In this document: positions 50,125 to 55,807 of the stretch, piece after piece
Layout: the number at the start of each line of letters is the position of its first letter
Position numbering within the stretch: position 1 is the stretch's first letter
Assembly: GCA_934725685.1 (NCBI GenBank)
Contig: CAKVBX010000007.1
Coordinates: 1-55,807 of the forward strand
Reading direction: 5' to 3'
From: an uncultured Bacilli bacterium
Lineage (GTDB): Bacteria > Bacillota_I > Bacilli_A > RFN20 > CAG-288
Length of the DNA: 55,807 bases
Notes under the pieces: model-generated
Told to the model about the DNA's origin: nothing
Seen by the model: the letters and a program-made list of their open reading frames with translations, nothing else
The model's database searches: none
Position numbers and translations under genes: made by a program

Positions 50125-50846
50125 TCATCAACGGAAAAGATTATCAGGATATCTTCTCTCTGGCACTGGATATCTATCAGGCATCGGACTTCTTCGCCAG
50201 AGAACTAAGAAAGGATTCCCTTCTCTCTTTCATCAAGGAGAAAGATGAGGAAAAGTACGAGAAGATTGTCAGGCTTTCCCTCCTCTCCCTTCCGGATGAT
50301 GTCTTCGCCTTTAAGGCGAGCTTCCTTCTCAATCCGTTCATGTCCTTCCGCATCAAAGGGTTCTGCTTCAAGAACTACCGGGAACTCGGCAAAACCATGC
50401 TATCCTTTGCCCCAAACCCCAATCCAGTCCTGACAGAACTCCTCCGCTATAATCTCCTCTCCCAGCACATGAAGGAAACCTTCTATAACGAGACGAATCC
50501 GGAAGACTACCGGATAGTCCTCTCTTTGGAGAAGACGGCCGAAAAGGATGTCTATTATGCCTACTACTGTCTCGGCTATTATCTATCCAAGAAAAAGACC
50601 ATCATCTACAATAACAAGGAATACCAGGACCTATTCGATCTGACCTATTTCCTCTGCAAACAGGAAAAGGATCTCGATACCCTCGGAACCTACCTTTCCA
50701 AATCCCCGCTTCTCAGGGCCTATGCCAAGTACGGAAAGAGAGCTAAGCAAGCAGAGGAATATCTCCACATCGTGGATGCACTCGAAAAGAGTGAATGGAA
50801 ACTCGATGCCTTCCTCAGCAAGAAGAAGGAACGGGAAGGAAACTGA
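50121..50846 (+). CDS. unrecognised soluble helical protein with an internal repeat
   Basis: 241 residues, no signal or membrane helix, rich in Lys, Glu, Leu and Tyr. Two stretches look like copies of one unit: NGKDYQDIFSLALDIYQ at 4-20 and NNKEYQDLFDLTYFLCK at about 170-186, each followed by a Leu-rich helical block with a basic end. Start overlaps the previous gene by four bases (ATGA). Function unknown; by position it is the cytosolic member of a three-gene set with two membrane proteins. Confidence 0.76.
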   Translation: MIINGKDYQDIFSLALDIYQASDFFARELRKDSLLSFIKEKDEEKYEKIVRLSLLSLPDDVFAFKASFLLNPFMSFRIKGFCFKNYRELGKTMLSFAPNPNPVLTELLRYNLLSQHMKETFYNETNPEDYRIVLSLEKTAEKDVYYAYYCLGYYLSKKKTIIYNNKEYQDLFDLTYFLCKQEKDLDTLGTYLSKSPLLRAYAKYGKRAKQAEEYLHIVDALEKSEWKLDAFLSKKKEREGN

Positions 50847-50870
50847 AATGTTTCTCTTCTCATTTCAGTT
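50841..50870. repeat. perfect 10-bp inverted repeat at the end of the unknown gene set
   Basis: AACTGAAATG (50841-50850) and CATTTCAGTT (50861-50870) with a 10-base pyrimidine loop. The left arm contains the stop codon; the right arm runs into the pgcA -35 box. No T run, so it is not a standard terminator on the plus strand. Confidence 0.6.
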
Positions 50871-50897
50871 GAACAGAAAATAGCAGTTTTCTATAAT
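50869..50897 (+). promoter_or_regulatory. pgcA-like gene promoter
   Basis: TTGAAC (50869-50874), 17-base spacer, TATAAT (50892-50897). The cleanest sigma-A-type promoter in the window. Confidence 0.8.
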
Positions 50898-50927
50898 ATT
50901 CACCGAACCTCAAGGAGGTACTAAATC

Positions 50928-52673
50928 ATGGATTATAAACAAAAAATCGAAGAATGGCTGAGTAGTCCACTTGTCAGCGAAGCGGACAAAAACACCATCC
51001 GGAATTCCGATGAAGAAACCAAGAAAGAAATGTTCTCCAGCGACATCGCCTTCGGCACTGCCGGTATGAGAGCCTTGCTCGGCCCCGGCTCAAGCCGTCT
51101 GAATATGCTGACCGTACGGAGAGCGGCCATCGGTCTCAGCAACTTCCTTCTCGAAACCTATGGAGAGGAAGTGAGAGAGCGCGGTATCGCCATTTCCTTT
51201 GACAACCGCCACTTCTCCCGGGAGTTCCGTGACCTTTCCGCAGAAATCTTCAACAAAAGAGGCATCAAGGTCTTCACGTTCCGCGATCCGCACCCGACTC
51301 CGGAACTCTCCTATACCGTCCGTCATCTCCACTGTATCGCCGGTGTCATGATCACGGCCAGCCACAACAATCGTGAATACAACGGCTACAAGGTCTACGA
51401 CCAAAAGGGATGCCAAGGTGTCTACTCCTTCATCGAAGGACTCATCAAGGCAATCCGCGCCCTTCCGGATGAACTTCACGTCGACTATGAAAAAGTCAAG
51501 GAAGAAGACTATGCCAAGACCGCCTTCCTCGATGACGACGAACAGTACGATATCGACTTTGTCGACAAGGAACTGACGACTTCCTTCTACAAGGATCAGT
51601 TCAAGGGAACAAGACTCACCAAAATCATCTTCACGCCGCAGTGCGGCTGTGACTGCAAGGTCGGTCCCATGGCCTTACGCAAGGCCGGCTATACCGTCAA
51701 GACCGTTCCCGGTCAGGACTATTTCGATCCGGATTTCACCAACACCAAGAATCCGAATCCCGAAACCGAGGACGCTTATCTTCTCGCCTACGATTTGCTC
51801 AAGGAATCCAACAAGAACGGAGAGAAGTATAACCTCATCCTCTGCACCGACCCCGATGCCGACCGCTGCGGACTCGCCTTCCTCAATTCCAAGGGAAAAA
51901 TCGAACGCTTCACCGGCAACCAGACCGGAGCGCTCCTTGTCGATTTCGTCCTCTCCACAATGGCTCGCCGTGCCACACTGCCGAATAACGGAACCATCTG
52001 CAATACCTTCGTCACCGGCGGACAGGGTGCCGCCGTCGCCGAAATGTTCCACGTCAAAGTGAGAACCACCGCCACCGGTTTCAAATACATCGGTGACATG
52101 GCCGACCGCATGGAAGATTGCGGAGAGAAATATCTCTTCGGCTATGAGGAATCCTATGGTTACCTTCTCGCGGACTTCATCCGTGACAAGGACTCCCTCC
52201 AGAGCATTGTCGCCATCGCCGACATGTGCGAATACTATCTCCGCCAGGGCAAGACCCTCGATGTCGCGCTCCGCGACCTCGACAGGAAGACAGGTCATTA
52301 TTACAACACCCAGGTCTGTGTCATGTTCTCCGGCGCCGACTGCCTGAAGAGAATGAATGAGGAAGTCAATAAGATTCGTGAGACTCCGTTCCTAACCTTG
52401 GCTGGCAGAAAAGTCAAGACACTCTTCGACTACAAGGACAGAAAAATCATCCACATGGACAGCAATACCACGGAGGAGATGAATCTTCCCGATATCGATA
52501 CTACCAACTGTCTCCGCTTCGACTTCGAAAAGGGTGGCTTCTTAGCCATCCGTCCGAGCGGTACCGAACCGAAGGTCAAGTTCTATCTTGAGACGGTCGG
52601 TCTCGAGGATCCGGAAGCGAAGAAGCTTTGTGACCAAATGGCCGACGAACTGAAGAAGATGATGGGGCTTTAA
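50928..52673 (+). CDS. pgcA: phosphoglucomutase/phosphomannomutase
   Basis: 581 residues, the usual length of the Bacillota alpha-phosphoglucomutase group. FGTAGMRALLGPGSSRLN at the N-terminus, phosphoserine loop TASHNNREYNGYK (Ser145), metal loop DPDADR (Asp308, 310, 312), sugar loop GYEESYGY and phosphate loop RPSGTEPKVKFY. It interconverts glucose-1-phosphate and glucose-6-phosphate in the cytoplasm, feeding UDP-glucose and envelope glycan synthesis. RBS AAGGAGGT, own promoter and terminator. The symbol follows B. subtilis usage. Confidence 0.93.
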   Translation: MDYKQKIEEWLSSPLVSEADKNTIRNSDEETKKEMFSSDIAFGTAGMRALLGPGSSRLNMLTVRRAAIGLSNFLLETYGEEVRERGIAISFDNRHFSREFRDLSAEIFNKRGIKVFTFRDPHPTPELSYTVRHLHCIAGVMITASHNNREYNGYKVYDQKGCQGVYSFIEGLIKAIRALPDELHVDYEKVKEEDYAKTAFLDDDEQYDIDFVDKELTTSFYKDQFKGTRLTKIIFTPQCGCDCKVGPMALRKAGYTVKTVPGQDYFDPDFTNTKNPNPETEDAYLLAYDLLKESNKNGEKYNLILCTDPDADRCGLAFLNSKGKIERFTGNQTGALLVDFVLSTMARRATLPNNGTICNTFVTGGQGAAVAEMFHVKVRTTATGFKYIGDMADRMEDCGEKYLFGYEESYGYLLADFIRDKDSLQSIVAIADMCEYYLRQGKTLDVALRDLDRKTGHYYNTQVCVMFSGADCLKRMNEEVNKIRETPFLTLAGRKVKTLFDYKDRKIIHMDSNTTEEMNLPDIDTTNCLRFDFEKGGFLAIRPSGTEPKVKFYLETVGLEDPEAKKLCDQMADELKKMMGL

Positions 52674-52687
52674 ACAAGAATCGAAAA

Positions 52688-52718
52688 GAGAGCGGTCAGA
52701 GGGCCGCTCTCTTTTTTT
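52688..52718 (+). terminator. rho-independent terminator of pgcA
   Basis: GAGAGCGG (52688-52695) / CCGCTCTC (52704-52711), then seven T. Confidence 0.9.
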
Positions 52719-52725
52719 CTAACGT

Positions 52726-55700
52726 TCAATCCGTCAACCCGTCCTGGAAGGTGAGATGATGATAGAGGTCACGATTGACCGGAGTATCCAAGCTCATTTC
52801 AATCCTTACGACAGGTGTTTCCTTTCCATCCTTTCCCACTTTTGTCTCCTCTTGATAGATGCCGGTAGGATGGACGCTTCCCAGAAAATAGAATTGCCGA
52901 TTCTGATTTTTCTCCTTTCGGATGAAAAGGAGAAATTTCAGGTGGTTTTTTCTATAATGTCGCACCCGGTCCATGAAGGGAGAATCGATTCTTGTCTTTT
53001 CCTTGGTATACCAGACAAAATGGGACTCATCCACAAAGTAGTCTTTGTAATTGAACCGGTCTTTCTGATTCTTGTTGTAGTTGACAAAGATCGGAATGAT
53101 GTCTTCTTCGATGGCAGTATCATAGCCCCCGACGAACTGCGGATTCTTATTCAGCTTCTTTTCTAAGAGCGTGTAGTAATCCTGATAGCTATAGGTCTGG
53201 TTGAGACAGAAGGGAACCGTGACAGGATTCCCTAGACCATCCTGGAAGGTGTAGGGATTGGAAAAACGTTTTCTATAGTTCTTGACCGCATATTCCAAAA
53301 GGAAAAGGATAAAAGTTCTGAATTCCGTATTATTCTTTAGCGCACCTAAAAAGCCATCGGCTAGCGCTAATTTACCATCCGATTTCTTCTGAAGGAAGAT
53401 GCAATTGCTGTAATTCCTAGCAATCGTCTGATCTTTTTCAAAGCCAAGTGTCAAGAGACGACAGCTGAAATCGATTTCTGATTGAGTCAATGAATGATGA
53501 TATATGTTTGTCATCTCGTCAAGATAAAGGGAGAATCCCTCTTTTTGCGTGATGAGATAAAAGAGAAGCAAAGGTTCCTGAATCCGTTTTCCTTCACCGA
53601 TTTTCCACTGAAGATAGCTCATTATCCGGACCTCTTCTGCCGATAAGGAATGAGCATCCTTGGAATCACAGCGGTTTACCAAACTGTAATAATTTCTATA
53701 GGGGGTATTGACGATGCCAGTGGCATCAACTGAACCGAACTCCTCCAGTTCGATCATGGAAGGAAGCCTTCCTACCAATGCCTTTGCACGCAGATAAGCA
53801 TCTTTGAAAATGGATGGGGCATAGAAATTGGCTTTATCGATGGCTTTCAGGATTTCTTCCTTTGCCTTCGGCGTCAGTGTGATGACACTGCCGCCTGCTA
53901 AGGCAATCCTTCCGTGGGATGCCGCCGTGGCAGATAGAAATTTATCATTGCCGACATTGCCAATCAAACTCATCGGCATCAGATAACTCATCCGGTCATT
54001 GTTTCCGATAAAATCCAGAACGACAAGATATCCTTTTCCTAAGCGCAGGCCCCTCCCGAGCTGCTGGGAGAAAACAATGGGACTCATCGTAGGACGCAGG
54101 AATATCACCTGATTGATGGATGGAATATCCACCCCTTCCGAGAGCTTGTTCACCGTGATCAGGAACGTGATGGAATTCGCCGTTTCCTCTTCTGTTTCAA
54201 ATCGTCCTATCTGTTCAATCAGCCGGCCATTGTTATCTTCCGTGAATTCCGCTTTCCCGATAAAACCTTTGAAGCCCATTTCTCTTTTTACCTCGCTGAG
54301 AGAAGAGTTGATACGTTCTTCCAATTTCCGACCGATATCGACCGTCGGAACAAAAATCAGAGAACGAAGTCGGCTTCCGGAATAAATGTGACTGAAAGAC
54401 TGCATAAGGATTTTCCGGACATGATTTTCCGAACAGAGTTCGGAAATATAGTCCTGATATTCCTCTTCCGTCTTTCCTGTTCTGGAGATTTTACGGAAAA
54501 AGGAAGAGGTATCATCATAAAGATATTCATCATCGATGCCAAAATAGAAGAACGGACAGACCAGATTGGCGGAAAGAGCATCCATCAAGGTGAATTGACA
54601 GGCGACATTGTTGTCGAATTCCGCCAGGATATCAAATCCATCGGTTCTTATCGGTGTTGCCGTCATTCCAAGCGTTCCATATTTAGGTGTGAAATAATGG
54701 AAAATCTCTCCGTATTGATTAGAGACAATCTGAACGGATTTCGCTTGCCCGGTCTTCTCCCTCAGGCCGAGATGATGGATTTCATCCAAAATCACGAAAT
54801 CAAAGTAGTCCGGTTGGATTTCTTTGTTCCGAATGAGGGTCACCAGCATGGATGGGGTCGCAAAGAGGAACTTGGCATGGCTGTCAAATGTTTTTCCACC
54901 ATTCCACAGATAGAATTCACTCTTATCTTTTTCCGGATAGACTTTCCGGAATGTCTCCATCGAATCCAAAAGTACCTTTTCCCTATTCATGACAAAGAGA
55001 ACTTTTTCGGCATGGATTGCTTTGGTTCCCAGAGCAGCCGCATAGGTCTTACCGGAACCTGTCGCACTGACCAGAAGAATTTTCTTTTTCCCTTTTCTGA
55101 CATTATCCTTCAGTTTCTGAACAAACTCGGTCTGCATATCATTGAAACGGAAACCCTGATGGAGAGACAAGGCTTTGGTGATTTCTTTCAGCTGTTTCTG
55201 TCGATAGCGGTAGAGTTCCAGATAATCATTACACTCCTTCCAGTCCTGACTTTGACTATCATTCCAGTCCTTATCGAATTCACGAAGCACTGCTTTGAGA
55301 TAATCGCTTTCCCTGGAGCAGACCACTTTCGTGTTCCATTCCTTATTGACATCAAGGGCTCGCCTTGTCAGATTCGAACTACCGACAAAAACACGATAAT
55401 AATCCCCACGACGAAAGATATAGGCTTTCGCATGAAAGCCGTCATTCTCTTTGCAGCGATAAAGCTTGATGGCTATATTCTCCGAAAACTGAAAAGCGAG
55501 ATTGTCTAACGCTTCCGGACTTGTGAAACATTCATAGTCAGTGGTGAGTATTTTTCCTTTCACACCTCTTGTCTTTGCAATCTGCAATGCATTCCTGATT
55601 GCCTCTACTCCATCCGGTGTAATAAAGGCGACAGAGAAAAGGAACTCATCGCAATGCGATAGTTCATCACAGAGAACACAGCCGAAAGTATCGAGACTGA

Positions 55701-55731
55701 AGTTATCTCTCCCGTTTTCATTCGTGATCAA
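52726..55731 (-). CDS. PLD-like nuclease / DEAD-box helicase / DUF3427 protein, start possibly frameshifted
   Basis: 1001 residues from a TTG at 55731. Domain order: PLD-like nuclease (about 1-155; His100 and Lys102 in GFHAKAYIF, then GSSNLTRRAL), superfamily 2 helicase with Walker A SATGSGKT (to 229), DEIHH (316-320), motif VI in QQLGRGLRLGKG, and a C-terminal DUF3427-like region ending in IYQEETKVG and VVRIEMSLD. Such proteins resemble stand-alone restriction or defence helicases and occur in accessory regions. The TTG has no well-placed RBS. An ATG at 55738 has GGGA nine bases upstream but is out of frame; removing one base near 55729 would join it to give the usual start M-x-L-I-T-N-E. 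So the true gene may carry a one-base insertion at its 5' end. Confidence 0.85.
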   Translation of the reverse strand: MITNENGRDNFSLDTFGCVLCDELSHCDEFLFSVAFITPDGVEAIRNALQIAKTRGVKGKILTTDYECFTSPEALDNLAFQFSENIAIKLYRCKENDGFHAKAYIFRRGDYYRVFVGSSNLTRRALDVNKEWNTKVVCSRESDYLKAVLREFDKDWNDSQSQDWKECNDYLELYRYRQKQLKEITKALSLHQGFRFNDMQTEFVQKLKDNVRKGKKKILLVSATGSGKTYAAALGTKAIHAEKVLFVMNREKVLLDSMETFRKVYPEKDKSEFYLWNGGKTFDSHAKFLFATPSMLVTLIRNKEIQPDYFDFVILDEIHHLGLREKTGQAKSVQIVSNQYGEIFHYFTPKYGTLGMTATPIRTDGFDILAEFDNNVACQFTLMDALSANLVCPFFYFGIDDEYLYDDTSSFFRKISRTGKTEEEYQDYISELCSENHVRKILMQSFSHIYSGSRLRSLIFVPTVDIGRKLEERINSSLSEVKREMGFKGFIGKAEFTEDNNGRLIEQIGRFETEEETANSITFLITVNKLSEGVDIPSINQVIFLRPTMSPIVFSQQLGRGLRLGKGYLVVLDFIGNNDRMSYLMPMSLIGNVGNDKFLSATAASHGRIALAGGSVITLTPKAKEEILKAIDKANFYAPSIFKDAYLRAKALVGRLPSMIELEEFGSVDATGIVNTPYRNYYSLVNRCDSKDAHSLSAEEVRIMSYLQWKIGEGKRIQEPLLLFYLITQKEGFSLYLDEMTNIYHHSLTQSEIDFSCRLLTLGFEKDQTIARNYSNCIFLQKKSDGKLALADGFLGALKNNTEFRTFILFLLEYAVKNYRKRFSNPYTFQDGLGNPVTVPFCLNQTYSYQDYYTLLEKKLNKNPQFVGGYDTAIEEDIIPIFVNYNKNQKDRFNYKDYFVDESHFVWYTKEKTRIDSPFMDRVRHYRKNHLKFLLFIRKEKNQNRQFYFLGSVHPTGIYQEETKVGKDGKETPVVRIEMSLDTPVNRDLYHHLTFQDGLTD

Positions 55732-55764
55732 GTGTCATCAATTGATTTCCCATCCCAAAAAAAT

Positions 55765-55788
55765 CAAAAAAAGAGCGGAAAACCGCTC
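55765..55788 (-). terminator. rho-independent terminator of a gene beyond the window
   Basis: GAGCGG (55773-55778) / CCGCTC (55783-55788), 4-base loop, and TTTTTTT on the minus strand. It would end a minus-strand gene that lies to the right. Confidence 0.8.
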
Positions 55789-55807
55789 AGAATCAACGTT
55801 CCCGATG

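Overview
The window reads as a stretch of chromosome from a low-to-moderate GC, gut-type member of the Bacillota (Erysipelotrichia/Bacilli-like). Reasons: AGGAGG-type ribosome binding sites, TTG used as an occasional start, TGA as a normal stop, many lipoproteins with a Cys lipobox, Big_2 Ig-like surface proteins, a VanZ-type membrane domain, MsmX-type shared sugar ATPases, and catabolite-responsive (cre) motifs matching the Bacillota CcpA consensus. The lineage call is an inference; there is no rRNA gene. I saw no CRISPR array, insertion sequence, prophage or rRNA.

Region 1 (1-18.4 kb, mostly minus strand) is a carbohydrate-utilisation locus that looks adapted to a branched plant polysaccharide such as a rhamnose/arabinose-bearing pectin (inference from enzyme families). 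One minus-strand operon runs from 14196 down through two sugar ABC permeases, a solute-binding lipoprotein, two parallel beta-helix lipoproteins, a Big_2/CBM-like lipoprotein, a GH127/DUF1680-like enzyme and an alpha-L-rhamnosidase-like enzyme that is cut by the window edge. A divergent AraC regulator sits next to its promoter, and a perfect cre match overlaps the -10 box. The operon has no ATPase of its own; a shared-type sugar ATPase with unusual insertions lies just beyond (16631-18358) with a second cre-like site, followed by an RDD membrane protein.

Region 2 (18.4-28.5 kb) holds a TetR/MMPL efflux pair, a cytosolic GH5 glycosidase, an SDR oxidoreductase, a membrane-anchored metallophosphoesterase and a clear FucO-type lactaldehyde reductase. 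The last fits deoxysugar (rhamnose/fucose) catabolism and so may complement region 1.

Region 3 (28.5-33.5 kb) has an AT-rich, multiply frameshifted AAA/DUF4143 ATPase pseudogene behind twin palindromic repeats, then a three-gene overlapping operon for an anaerobic glycerol-3-phosphate-dehydrogenase-like flavoprotein system (GlpA-like with BFD [2Fe-2S] domain, NAD(P)H/FAD oxidoreductase, DUF1667).

Region 4 (33.5-47.5 kb) contains a Big_2 repeat protein fused to a VanZ-like domain, a PTS_EIIC_2/PfoR-like membrane protein, an M24 peptidase, a HAD phosphatase, two tandem YfcE-like phosphoesterases, a TVP38-like protein, a stomatin-like protein, ApbE flavin transferase divergent from a NusG_II/Gx-transporter pair, endonuclease IV, an SDR and tRNA-Ser(GGA).

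Region 5 (47.5-55.8 kb) has an RluD-type pseudouridine synthase followed by three unrecognised, tightly packed genes (two membrane, one soluble), a phosphoglucomutase, and a PLD-nuclease/DEAD helicase/DUF3427 protein whose start looks frameshifted. Notable cross-cutting signals are four genes with TATAAT only 6-8 bases before the ATG and no ribosome binding site (candidate leaderless mRNAs), a 20-bp perfect palindrome filling the apbE/NusG_II divergent promoter, and four convergent gene pairs whose ends overlap or abut.
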